From positions 56,873,775 through 56,937,774 of the forward strand of contig OW121744.1 in the NCBI GenBank assembly GCA_933228675.1: a stretch of 64,000 bases of DNA. Reading direction: 5' to 3'. The position numbers and the translations under genes are program-made. Source of the DNA: Stomorhina lunata. Lineage: Eukaryota; Arthropoda; Insecta; Diptera; Rhiniidae. Within the stretch, counting starts at the first letter, position 1. Every line of letters starts with the position of its first letter. Below, in pieces: positions 42,667 through 53,819 of the stretch. The notes beneath the pieces are model-generated. The model was not told the DNA's origin. It made no database searches and was given only the letters and a program-made list of their open reading frames with translations.

Positions 42667-45600
42667 GTAGTGATTTGTCGTCTGTCTTGTACACACGCGT
42701 TGTTTTTAATCTGTCCTTAAAATCAATGTTTTTAAATAGTGTCCGCGTCCATTGTTTTTCTTTTAAATCAGTGTTTTTTTTTTTTTTTTTTTTTTTATAA
42801 AATATAAAACGAAAACATCCATAAAACCAATAATAAAAATATTTCAAAAACATTTCACAATAACACAAATTCTACATTTAAAATATAAAATAAAATTACA
42901 AACAAATCATAAAAGAAAATAAAACTAAAACCCCAACAACAAAACCAACTAAAACATAAGAAATAAAATAAACCGCAATTTTACAATAACTACACATATA
43001 CAACAGAAACAATAACAAATATCAGCTGTCTGAGAGATCAGTGTTGACACTTTTAATATTACCAGTGTTGGCACTACGGGGAAATCTCTCACGAAATGAC
43101 CAGATCTGGGCTTTTATGGTCCCTTTTCCTATTGTCATTGTGATATCCCCCCTTGCTTCTTTTTTTTCAATTATTGTAATGCTGACCTTGAATTAGTTGA
43201 TATAAACTGTTTAGTGATGAAGGTATAACACTGATCACTAAACAGTTACATTATAGCAACTTTTCTCATTGTTATCGGTTCAAATAATTAGGCTATCTGT
43301 TTTAGATTTTTTTGTCTTCATAATGAGTGGTCGTTTCAGAATAGATTTTTGCAACATACGTGGGCTTAGAACCAATTTCTTCTCGGTGTACGCTCACGTT
43401 TGTCTTCATAAGCCGGATATTTTCGCCTTATGTGAAACACAGGTATCTGAAAGTGCTGATCCACAGGACTTTCATATACCTGGGTATCACCTGCTATCGC
43501 TTTTTTGTCTACATCGAGGCATTGCTATGTACATACGCAATGAAGTTGTGTATCAGTGCCAGCAACCATCAGGCACGAGTGATGGAGAATTTGGCTGCCT
43601 TTGGGTTAAATTCAATATCAGAGCACACTATTTGCACTTCGGGTTTCTGTATAGAAGTCCAAATGCGGAAAGGGAAACTACAATATCAAACTTCGACGCT
43701 CTTTCTGACTCCATCACGAAGATCCTTGAGAGTTGTCCGAGCAGTGAAATCGTTGTTGCTGGGGATTTCAGTGTTCACAACACCTCTTGGCTCCGCCATT
43801 CCAGCCATACAACTCCAGAAGGCCAGTATGTGGAGTTATTCGCAGCGCATAACCATCTTGCGCAACTAGTGAATGTTCCAACCCATATCTCGTGTGTTGA
43901 AGGGCACCAAAATAATACCCTCGACCTGTTTTTAACTTCGCACCCTGACAAGTACGAAGTTGATATCCTTGCGCCTCTCGGTAACTCGGATCACTGTACC
44001 GTTTCTGCCTCCTTTCCGTTCTCAGAACTTCTTACCACTTCTCGACCAGCTACGAAGCGGCTCCGATTCATTTACGGAAAGGCTCGTTGGGTTAAGCTCA
44101 ACGACTTTTTTAGGCATTTCAATTGGAAGCTTTGTTTTCTAGACAATAATGTTGATGCCATGGCAAAAATGGTCGAAAATGTAATAATGCTGGGAATGAA
44201 AGCCTTCATCCCATGCAAAAATTGTACCATTAAACCCAGACAAAAATCTTGGTTTAATTCGATATGCAAAAATGCAGTCAGATCCAGAGAGAAAGCATTC
44301 AGAATCTGGCGTAATAACAAAAATCCAGATACTGATTCGCTACGCAAAAAGGCGAGGTCTTCGTGTGCCAAAGTGCTAAGACGTGAAAAAAATCTTTACG
44401 AGCAGCGTCTTCGTGCCAAAGTTCTTACTGCTCCTAGGGGCAGTAAAAGCTTTTGGTCATTCGTTAAAAGGGTGAAGGATAATGCTAGTTCTTCAATTCC
44501 TACTCTTTTAAGGAATGACCAATTATTCACTAACCCGGTTGACAAAGCTAACCTCTTGGCTGAACTATTTGCAAGTAACTCACACTTGCCGGAAAGCAGT
44601 CAACCACTGCCCGAGTCCGAAAGAGTATCTGTTACTATGCCTAGTATATTCTTTCGAGCACGTGCTGTCAAAAAGGTTCTAGCGGATCTGAACACAAATA
44701 AGTCTTCTGGGCCGGATGGCATTCCAGCACTGGTCTTGAAGCAGTGCTCTTCGACTTTAGCTCGTCCATTGGCTCACCTTTTCAGCACACTATACCATGC
44801 TGGTAAATTTCCTATGTGTTGGAAGGTTGCTAATGTAACGCCAATCCCAAAAAAGGGTGAGGCTAATAACCCTGAAAATTACCGCCCAATAGCAATTTGT
44901 TCTGCACTTTCCAAAGTAATGGAATGTATGGTAAACTACCATTTGGTTAAATATCTGGAGTCTAATAACTTACTAAGCGACCGGCAGTATGGATTTCGTA
45001 GGGGCCGTTCTACGGGGGACTTGCTAGCTTTCTTATCGGAAAAATGGTGTCGTTCTATTCACCGTTTTGGCGAAAGTAAAGTTGTAGCTTTAGATATCTC
45101 CAAGGCGTTCGATAGAGTGTGGCATGATGCACTTCTATCAAAACTTATTGCTTTTGGGGTCGGTAATAACTTCTCTCGATTTATATCGAGTTTCCTTAGA
45201 GATCGCTCTATAAGAGTTGTTATAGATGGGATATCATCCAACGAGTTCAAGATAAATTCAGGGGTACCGCAAGGCTCCGTTCTTTCTCCTACTCTTTTTC
45301 TTATATTTATAAATGACCTTCTATGTCAAACTTTCAATCCTATCTACTCTTTTGCAGATGATAGCAACATTTGCCATTCATATTCATTCAGCTACAGGCC
45401 AAGCCTCTCAAACATTGAGGAAAATAGGCAGAATATGAATGATACTTTAAATTCAGACCTAATATCAATTTCTGAGTGGGGTCGTATAAATAGGGTTGAT
45501 TTTAATGCCAGAAAGACGCAATGCTGTACATTAACACACAAACGTATGGCTGACAATGTTGCTTCATCTGTTACTATGGGTGGTATAAATATTGAGGAAT

Positions 45601-46299
45601 CAGAAGCTCTTGATGTTCTGGGCATGAAAATACAGTGTGATGTCCGTTGGACTCAACATATTTTTCAAGTGTCGAAGGAAGCATTCAAGTGTCTAGGTTT
45701 TCTAAAACGGTGTAAGACATACTTCACTCCATCTGATCTCCTGACTATTTATACCACCTTTATCCGGCCAAAAATGGAATACAACTCTCATGTATGGGCC
45801 GGTGCTCCAAAGTCTATTTTGGAGTTACTCGACCGTGTACAGGAGAGGGCGAAGGTGCTTATTGGTGACAGTAGGGTAGCCAGCTCCATTGACTCACTAG
45901 AACATCGTCGCAATGTGGGTTGTGTTTCACTGTTCTATCGATACTACAATGGCATGTGTTCTAATGAAATCAGGGACCTTGTTCCCGAAACCCGAACTTT
46001 TGCACGCAGTACTCGTATGTCCTCAAGGATTCATCCATTTGTTGTCGATTGGCCAGTGGATCGCACAACGCATTATAGAGAAAACTCGTTCTTTAGCCGT
46101 ACTGTCCGTATGTGGAATAAACTTCCCTCAGAAATCTTTCCGCTCATCTATGACATCAAAAAATTTAAATCAAATGTCCACAAACACTACTCCCTCTTTC
46201 CTCCTTCCTATAACCTTTTTTCCTAGTTCCATCACAATGCAATGCATACGTAGGGGTCATCCCCTGAGTGTTGGTCAAATATAAAAAAAAAAAAAAAAA
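42667..46299 (+). mobile_element. Intact single-ORF LINE between the 3.6-kb repeats
   Basis: This unit spans exactly from the end of the left repeat copy to a 17-19-bp poly(A) at 46,283-46,301, where the right copy starts. It has a leader of about 650 bp (with a 25-bp T run at 42,770-42,796), one ORF (43,323-46,226) and a 70-bp 3' end with no extra domain. It has no ORF1. The clade is not certain: jockey/CR1-like without RNase H. Confidence 0.85.
43323..46226 (+). CDS. LINE endonuclease-reverse transcriptase, intact
   Basis: The protein would nick genomic DNA and copy its own RNA at the nick (target-primed reverse transcription). I choose the ATG at 43,323 (MSGRFRIDFCNIRGL), which sits right before the conserved start of the endonuclease domain; the frame itself is open from 43,269. 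The product is 967 residues with no stop. Endonuclease: N11-R13 region, CETQ with Glu38, GDFSVHN at 147-153, NSDH at 221-224. Reverse transcriptase: NYRPIAICSALSKVME, QYGFRRGRST, VVALDISKAFDRVWHDAL, GVPQGSVLSPTLFLIFINDL, FADD at 677-680. The C-terminal part has no RNase H. GDFS replaces the usual GDFN, so the endonuclease may be impaired. Its coding frame is far more GC-balanced than its surroundings. Confidence 0.92.
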   Translation: MSGRFRIDFCNIRGLRTNFFSVYAHVCLHKPDIFALCETQVSESADPQDFHIPGYHLLSLFCLHRGIAMYIRNEVVYQCQQPSGTSDGEFGCLWVKFNIRAHYLHFGFLYRSPNAERETTISNFDALSDSITKILESCPSSEIVVAGDFSVHNTSWLRHSSHTTPEGQYVELFAAHNHLAQLVNVPTHISCVEGHQNNTLDLFLTSHPDKYEVDILAPLGNSDHCTVSASFPFSELLTTSRPATKRLRFIYGKARWVKLNDFFRHFNWKLCFLDNNVDAMAKMVENVIMLGMKAFIPCKNCTIKPRQKSWFNSICKNAVRSREKAFRIWRNNKNPDTDSLRKKARSSCAKVLRREKNLYEQRLRAKVLTAPRGSKSFWSFVKRVKDNASSSIPTLLRNDQLFTNPVDKANLLAELFASNSHLPESSQPLPESERVSVTMPSIFFRARAVKKVLADLNTNKSSGPDGIPALVLKQCSSTLARPLAHLFSTLYHAGKFPMCWKVANVTPIPKKGEANNPENYRPIAICSALSKVMECMVNYHLVKYLESNNLLSDRQYGFRRGRSTGDLLAFLSEKWCRSIHRFGESKVVALDISKAFDRVWHDALLSKLIAFGVGNNFSRFISSFLRDRSIRVVIDGISSNEFKINSGVPQGSVLSPTLFLIFINDLLCQTFNPIYSFADDSNICHSYSFSYRPSLSNIEENRQNMNDTLNSDLISISEWGRINRVDFNARKTQCCTLTHKRMADNVASSVTMGGINIEESEALDVLGMKIQCDVRWTQHIFQVSKEAFKCLGFLKRCKTYFTPSDLLTIYTTFIRPKMEYNSHVWAGAPKSILELLDRVQERAKVLIGDSRVASSIDSLEHRRNVGCVSLFYRYYNGMCSNEIRDLVPETRTFARSTRMSSRIHPFVVDWPVDRTTHYRENSFFSRTVRMWNKLPSEIFPLIYDIKKFKSNVHKHYSLFPPSYNLFS

Positions 46300-47667
46300 A
46301 AGTAAGTAATCGATGTACCTGCATCAGTAAGGCTGATGTTATAAATACAGAGTTTGAATGGGAAACTGAAAAGTCGGTCCAACCCACTCGCAAATCAGTC
46401 AATTTTCTCTTCCTTTAAGTTTTGAATCAGGAAGTAACGATGAAAGCTTTGTTTTAAAAGTTCAATATCAAGATCTGTGTGGGTTGAAGTTTTGAAAAAA
46501 ACTTTTAAGAGGAAACTAAAAAGTTAGGACAATGCGCTCGCAAATCAATAAACGCTTCTTTGACATTAAATTTCAAATCCGGTATTGAAAAAGTAAATAG
46601 TTTTTGTGGTAAAAAGCTGCTAGTAGTGCAGTTAGACCTACACTTTGTAAAGCGGATTCGCGAGAACAAGGATTATGAACTCAAGGTCTCCAACAAGGGC
46701 AACAAGGTGAGAACCTGCATCCTAGCTAAGAATGCACTAAGCCTCTTGTCATCCTTGACTCCCAGTGGAGCATAGGGCCTCAAACTAAACTTATGTTTAC
46801 TTAACTCTTACAGTTGTGGAGATGTAATAGTTGTCACTAGCGAAGCCACGGGCAAAAACCTCCTCACTGTGGCTTCAGCTTATTTTTCGTATGAAGCAAA
46901 GAACCCTTCAAGTAGCGATGTTAGGAGTTTGGTAGAGTCCATGAAAAACACCACTTTTATCATGCAATGCGCATCACTACCAGTGGTGTAGCAGCAACAT
47001 AAATTAGCGCTCTGAGTCAGATATTGATTTTATTACTAACAACCAACTTATGATCTGTAATAAGGGGGCGAGTTTCCCCCTATTATAGATGAACTTTTAG
47101 GACAAGAGATAGGATAGTCATAGACATAACACTAACAAACGCTAAAGACAATCTTATTGAGAACTGGAAGGTATTAAGTGTTCCTTCACTTGATTTTTTT
47201 TTTGCAGCCAATTTTAAGAAATTCAAACCGAACCCCTATAGGAATCTCCATTAACCGAATTGGGAGTCCTATAGAAATCCCCGTAAAACGAATAGATAGT
47301 CCTTCAGGAGTCTATCGGACACCAGGGTGCGTAATATCCCTCTAAGGACATATTCTGAGGAGGAAACAGACACAGCACAAATATATGTACCACCGTAAGA
47401 TGGCTTTTTAATAAACCCAAGCTTACTCGCAGGGGAGGATTGGTCTAATTATAGAGTGAGTTTCAATTGTTTTAAGAGTGATCTCAAAAAGGCTAAAATG
47501 TCAACATGGCTAAACTTTTGCGAGACCATTGATACGGTGAATGAGATATCTAGATTTAGGAAAATACTGTCTAAAGACTGATCGGTCCCTGGTTTCTTTC
47601 AAAAATCTTATGGCTGATGGACTGAATCTGGTCCCGAGACACTCGAGCTTCTTTTCAACACTCATTT
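46300..47667 (+). mobile_element. Decayed LINE endonuclease half (right copy)
   Basis: Same content as 39,073-40,440: NSFCGKKLLVVQLDLHFVKR at 46,593, TSEATGKNLLTVASAYFS near 46,840, IDITLTNAKDNL near 47,120. Only the gag-like module left of 39,073 is missing here. Confidence 0.65.
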
Positions 47668-49885
47668 CGCTGGTAACCGGTCGGTATTGGAAGAAGTGCT
47701 ATACCCCTGTAGTTATTGCAGCCACCCGTTTTTGGTATTTTGACTAGTATACCTTCATTCCAGGAGGCTGGTAGAGCTTCTTCCCACATTTTAAGCACAA
47801 ATGGGTGCCACAGTCTCACCGATTCTTCAAAATCACATAAAAGCTTCTCCGCTGAGATATTGTCATTGCCCGGGGCCTTGTTGGGCTTTTAGTGGCATTC
47901 TTCACTTCTTGTATTGTTGGTGGTCTGTCTTAAATTCTATTGATTAAATTGTCATGGCTGGTTTCATTATGCACTTTCGTCAGTGGTTCCAATCCAATAG
48001 GATTGTTTAATGTTGGATGTGTTCCATCCAGCGTAGTAATTGTTCATCCAGTGTTGAGAGAAGTGTACAGCTTCTAAATACTCAGGATGGGACTGTTAGT
48101 GTAGGTAGGTTTGCCACACTACGCCCTTGATATATTGTATAAGGTCCTGATGTCGCCTTTACTTGTAGGTGACTCAGCATGGCTCGCTTGTTCATCTTTC
48201 CAAAGTCTCTTGTGACTCCTTGCAAACCTTTTTATTCTGTTGGATAGGTCACGGTATGTTGTACTGAGCACCTCAACATCCACGTTTGTGGAGCTTATGA
48301 GGAAAAATAGTACTACCTACAAGTTTCCTTTCACAGCATAGTTCGGTAAATCTTTTCTCGTTGTAGTTTCTTACTCCGACACCGTGTTTACCAATGTAGT
48401 GTTCTAAACCGTTGTTGTTTGCCGTTAAAGTCGCCCAGTATCATGGTAATATCACAATTATGTAAAAATAGTCTTTGTCGTTTTCAGATTGGATTTCAGT
48501 AGGAGTGTAGACATTGATAATTATCAAATTTCTAGCTTCAGGATACCATACTATCACCCCTATTATGCTCATCACCCTCCGGGCGAGCGGAGTAAAGAAA
48601 CACAGTATTTTTGCTCCGAGTTTCCCCTTGCTCTGTCCATCATGCTTCTTGCAATTTTATAACATAACATTTACGCCTTAGTTGTTCTAACTTTCCAGTT
48701 TCGTATAACGTGCGCACTTTAAGCTTTCCTTCATGCCTAAATTTGGTTTAATAGTCCGACTTTCATTCATCAGGATGTTCTTGCATAGATTAGGCACCTC
48801 CAAATCCTTGTGCCAGCTGCCGTAGCAGGGGGATTTCTCGCATAATTACCCCTTGGAGTAGTATATTCTTTAATGTTGTTTTTTTTCATGTTTAAAACAT
48901 CGTAAGTGTTGAGTCGATGGATGATGAGTCCAAAGAAAAGAGTCACGTTTGCAAAGCGAGTCGCTCGATCCGAGACAGACTATAGTTTCGTACTTTACCA
49001 AGAACTGGCTCCAAGATAAATCCTTCCCCCCTTTTACCTAGCGTTTATCGACTTTATGAACGCCTTTGACAGTGTCAACAGAAGCTATCTATGGAAAATT
49101 TTAGAAAATCATAACATGTCAACGAAAATTCTGAACTCAATTCGGGCAATATACGTGGATTTCAAACTTCGAATCCAACACAAGGGTAAATTTTAAAATT
49201 AGTTCGAAGTCACCACTGATGTAAGGCAAGGATGTATCTTGTCACCGATACTTTTTATCCTTGTCATCGATAATACAATGTACACGGCCTTTAAACAACT
49301 CGAGGACTCGGAATATGCTGATGACATATGTCTTCTAAGCCAAAGCTTAGGACACCTACAAGAAAATACTAACTAAATACTGTTCAATCTCGGGCAGCAG
49401 GACTGAAAATAAATATTTTCAAGACAAAGATTATGCCTGGAGGCTATGGCGCAAATCCGTCAACACACATCAATGTGGATAACTAGGTTATTGGCCCCGA
49501 CGAGGATATTCAATCGCGTATTAACCTGGCAAAATCTATATTCGGCATTCTCCGAGCTATTTGGAAATATCGGCAAATATCAACAACACAAACAAATGCT
49601 TACGGCAAATCCTTAATATATGGTGGCCGAAACGCATATGAAATGAAGATCTACTTAACGCGACAAATCAAATCCCTGCTTCTATAGAGGTATGTCGACG
49701 GAAATGGCGTTGGATGGGCCACACACTTCGAAGTCCAAATACCGACATTGCTCGACAAGCGATTCGTTGGAATCCACAAAGAAGAGGCCGTCGTGTTGAT
49801 GCACCTGCTAGAACGTGGAGAAGGTCAATTGATGAGGAGCTGCAAGCTATTCTTGGAATGACGTATGCCTAGAGATGGGCTTAGA
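46300..49885. repeat. 3.6-kb direct repeat, right copy
   Basis: This is the counterpart of 39,073-42,666. It starts directly after the poly(A) of the LINE and continues past its end into the rest of the hAT element (from TAGAGATGGGCTTAGA at 49,870), so the right copy holds the original continuous locus. Confidence 0.93.
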
Positions 49886-51451
49886 CCTGGGTATTTACCC
49901 ATTTATACCCATTTTCATACCCGGGTATTTATCTAATTTCGGGTAAATACTCATTTCAATGACAAATACTCGTTGTTACGTAGAATAATAGAAATGTGAA
50001 CATTTTCGAATTTATTTTGAATATAAAAACAATGTCATAGGTGCTAAACATAAATGTAATGGCAGATTTTATCAATTACAAGGCTAGAAATGAGTCCTGG
50101 TCAAAAACTTTTGTCTGGAGCTGTTTTAATGAAATTTCTCCAGTAACTTGATGGAAATGAATTTGTGGAAGAACGAAATTAAGCTGTTCGAGTTTTAACA
50201 GCTCCCTAAACTTCAGCTGCTACTGAACGTTTCTTTAGCACCCACAGCTTTATTCACCCCAAAAAATGAACCGTTTAACAACACAAATAGCAGGTAAAAT
50301 AAAATATATGTCGTGCAACTGGAACTAGCTTTTTAAAATAGTTAACCACCTTCAGTAGGAAGCACGCGCTCCACTCAATTTGGAAATGAAGGCACTTAAG
50401 ACTATCTTTAACTTTACTAGGAATCACGCACTCTACTCGATGAGTTTTTATCGGACAGCGACAGCGATTACTATTAAATTTAAAAACAAGTAAGAAAGCG
50501 CTATAGTCGGTCAAGGCGACCATACGATACCCTTCACCACTAAGGTCAAAGGTGTTATTTTTCCTGTATAAAGACAAATATTTGCTAAATTTTGCCATCA
50601 TACAAACATTTTCTCAAAACGTTTCGTCATTTGGACTTATATGAGAGCTAGGGTCAAATGTGGATCGATTATCTCGAAATTTGGCAAATTGATTACAGTT
50701 GTTACAAAAATTATGTATGCAAAAAATAAACTCAAAATTTTCATTATATTTAGATTTACGAGCGTTTTAGTGATTTTTTGTCTCATTTAGTGCGTTTTTA
50801 AAGAAGAGTTTGTATGGGAGCTATGGTCAAATGTGGACCGATTTCAACGAAATTTGGTACAGTGATTTAAGTTTACATAAGCAGTATCTGTTTTAAATTT
50901 CATGAAAAAATATTGATATTTGTGGCCAATATAGCAATTCCGGGAAGTGGGACCTATGGGAGGTACCATAAATAATGGACCGATTTTGACCAATTTCAAT
51001 AGCCATGGTCCCATTATCAAAAAAATTATCTGTGCCAAATTTCATCAGATTATCTTTAGAATTGCGACCTGTAGTTTGATTACAAGGTTTACATGGGGGT
51101 CCAGCCAGACAGACAGACGGACATCGCTAAATCGACTCAGAAAGTGATTCTAAGTCTATTGGTATACTAAAAGGTGGGTCTAAGACAAATATTTCTATGC
51201 GTTACAAACATCAGCACAAACTTATAATACCCTTTCCACCTATGGTGGTGAAGGGTATAATGATTGCATTTGTTATTAAAAACTCGAATTCATGATAAAA
51301 AAATAAAATTATTTTAATATATTTATATTTTTCTTTATTCTAATTTATACCCACATTTTAGGTAAATACCCAAGTGCTTGGGTAAATACCTGGGTATTTA
51401 CATTTAAATACCCAATTTACCATTTGGGTATTTACCTTTGTCCCATCACTA
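49870..51451 (+). mobile_element. hAT element relic with 8-bp target duplication
   Basis: The ends are TAGAGATGGG... and ...CCCATCACTA, typical hAT termini, flanked by a perfect CGTATGCC duplication (49,862-49,869 and 51,452-51,459). The subterminal DNA is full of GGGTATTTACCC motifs in both orientations. The C-terminal dimerisation part of a transposase remains at 50,180-50,300 (TSAATERFFSTHSFIHPKK, then NRLTTQIAGK after a frameshift). The middle holds a family C insertion. Confidence 0.88.
50485..51261 (+). mobile_element. Dispersed family C, copy 1 (inside the hAT)
   Basis: It starts AACAAGTAAGAAAGCGCTAT and ends GGTGAAGGGTATAAT. The near ends are mutually inverted (ATACCCTTCACCA and TGGTGAAGGGTAT). 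It contains CAGCCAGACAGACAGACGGA, CATCGCTAAATCGACTCAGA and CTATGCGTTACAAACATCAG. Repeats of this style are very common in fly genomes; I cannot name the family. The antisense frames have no known product. Confidence 0.8.
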
Positions 51452-51815
51452 CGTATGCCTAACATCTTGCAAAAGAGTTCGATATAAATAGAAGGATGGT
51501 TGAGGCCATATGCTCCACTGGGAGTCATGAATAACAGAAGATCCATTTAATTTAATAAAACTTATTTTTTATTATTTTATTTTAGTACTTTCCGGCGAAA
51601 TTATTTAAAAATTTAAATTAACTTTGTTTATTTTAATTTAATCTGCACAAATTGCATCAGCTGATAGAAATATGTATATTATTGTGAATAATTCAAATAA
51701 GTAAAATTCACAACGAATGAACGCCATAATACCAATTGCAAATTAGTTCGGTAAGCAGCTTCGACTACACTTGAAGATCTAATAAAACTTATAATAGGCC
51801 CCTGAATTATCTTTT

Positions 51816-52620
51816 AACAAGTAAGAAAGCGCTATAGTCGGTCAAGCCGACCATACGATACCCTTCACCACTAAGGTCAAAGATGTTATTTTTCCTGTGT
51901 AAAGACAAATATTTGCTAAATTTTGCCATCATACAAAAATTTTCTCAAAACTTATATATTCAACCTGTTTCCGTCATTTGGACTTATATGACAGCTAGGG
52001 TCAAATGTGGACCGATTATCTCGAAATTTGGCAGATTGATTACAGTTGTTACAAAAATTATGTATGCAAAAAATAGACTCAAAATTTCCATTATCTTTAG
52101 ATTTACGAGCGTTTTAGTGATTTTTTGTCTCATTTAGTGCGTTTTTAAAGAAGAATTTGTATGGGAGCTATGGTCAAATGTGAACCGATTTCAACAAAAT
52201 TTGGTACAGTGATTTTAGTTGACATAAGCAGTATTTGTTTTAAATTTCATGGAAAAATATTGATATTTGAGGCCAATATAGCAATTCCGGGAAGTGGGAC
52301 CTATGGGAGGTACCATAAATAATGGACCGATTTTGACCAATTTCAATAGCCATGGTCCCATTATCAAAAAAATGATCTGTGCCAAATTTCATCAAATTAT
52401 CTTTAGAATTGCGACCTGTAGTTTGATTACAAGGTTTACATGGGGGTCCAGCCAGCCAGCCAGCCAGACGGACGGACGGACATCGCTAAATCGACTCAGA
52501 AACTGATTCTAAGCCTATTGGTATACTAAAAGGTGGGTCTAAGACAAATATTTCTATGCGTTACAAACATCAGCACAAACTTATAATACCCTTTCCACCT
52601 ATGGTGGTGAAGGGTATAAT
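51816..52620 (+). mobile_element. Dispersed family C, copy 2
   Basis: It has the same ends and orientation as copy 1, about 95% identical by eye, with an extra 30 bp near 51,945 and a longer CAGCCAGCCAGCCAGACGGA run near 52,450. It lies about 270 bp beyond the RTE 3' end. Confidence 0.8.
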
Positions 52621-53760
52621 AAACACTATATAAATCTATGAATACCCTTAATAAACTTAATAACTGACTGTATATATTGCAAAATGTAATAACTCATTCT
52701 ACGCCTTATTTGTTTAATTATATTACAATCATTTCACCTCATTTCAAATTTCAGAACATACCTACTCTATAGTTTATTGTTGATTTAACGTTTAAATGAT
52801 TTTCGTCTGACTACAGAAAAAAATATCATAAATAAGATAAAACAAAATATTTGAAGAAGAAAAAATATTTAAGAAATAATCAGCCAAATCAGAAATTTTT
52901 GTAATGATTTGTGTCTCTTGTTCTTTAATTTTTTCTGTTCTTTTGCCAAATGTAAATTATTTGAAATATTTAAGACAATTTGTCAGTAAATAACGTGATG
53001 ATCAGTGATCACTTCTACTTCTGTTCGTTCATTCGTTCGTTGCCACAATCGAACGAAATTGTGTGAAATAATGTGGCAGTAACTTGACAACAATTTAAAT
53101 AAATGAATCAATTTAATTTGTTGAATCTGCCCCAAAGTATTTCTTTATTTGTTTGCCCGAGTTTATTTATTGTTCGACACACTTGGGCAAATTTTACAAC
53201 ATCAAATTGCCCTGACAAGTACTAACAATACTTTTTCATTTCTTCGCAGTTTGAAGAGTAAATTTTGAAACTTGAACATATTATTTACATAAATATAACA
53301 AGTCCATCCATCCACTATAAAAAAAAAAAACTACAAAAAAAACTTTAACATATTGGGGATAAATTCACAGACGAACGATAAAAATATCTGTGAAGAAAAA
53401 CCGCAGTCAAATTCACAATTGCTACCCGAATAGTGTAAACGGGGAGTAGAAGAGCGTTGTATGACTTGAGGGTGACACCCCGTATGTCAACAGTTTTCTG
53501 ATTTATATGATCATATGAAACGCTTCGTTGCAACTTGTTAATTTGTTCAAATTTAAAAAGAACGAAATATTTTATACAAATAAAAACTATTACTTGAGCA
53601 CATATGCGGAGATTTTATTTTCTAAGGATTTCCTGCCTTTTGGGAACACCATCACATTCCAAACTATGTGATACATAAATATATATTAATAAGTTTAATT
53701 TTCTTAAATAGAAGTTAATTTTTTTTTCGTAAAAGAAATTTTTTCAAAAATTTTTATATT
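52621..53760. other. AT-rich intergenic DNA
   Basis: No gene is recognised. CTTCTGTTCGTTCATTCGTT at about 53,020 is a minor simple repeat. The minus-strand frame at 53,533-53,345 has no known domain. Confidence 0.4.
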
Positions 53761-53819
53761 TTTTAGGGGGATTTCCAACAGGGACATTCGAGCATTGAGA
53801 GTTGATACTTGACATCTTC

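Larger units (their letters stand above)
47667..51549. mobile_element. RTE-like LINE with inverted 5' part (right copy, to its true 3' end)
   Basis: It repeats the inverted structure: minus strand 48,917-47,667, plus strand from about 48,970. A hAT insertion (49,870-51,451) interrupts it. The plus-strand 3' end resumes at 51,460 with AACATCTTGCAAAAGAG and ends in MVEAICSTGSHE and a stop (51,498-51,535), matching the usual C-terminal end of RTE-type proteins. Frameshifts are shared with the left copy, so the decay predates the duplication. Confidence 0.75.

Noticed and set aside
43360..46284. Secondary frames within the LINE (43,360-43,869; 44,371-44,072; 45,913-46,284 and others)
   Set aside because: They are shadows of the intact 967-residue frame and match no known ORF1.
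46283..46301. Poly(A) run as a simple microsatellite
   Set aside because: Its position at the end of the LINE and at the exact start of the repeated segment fits a retrotransposition tail better.
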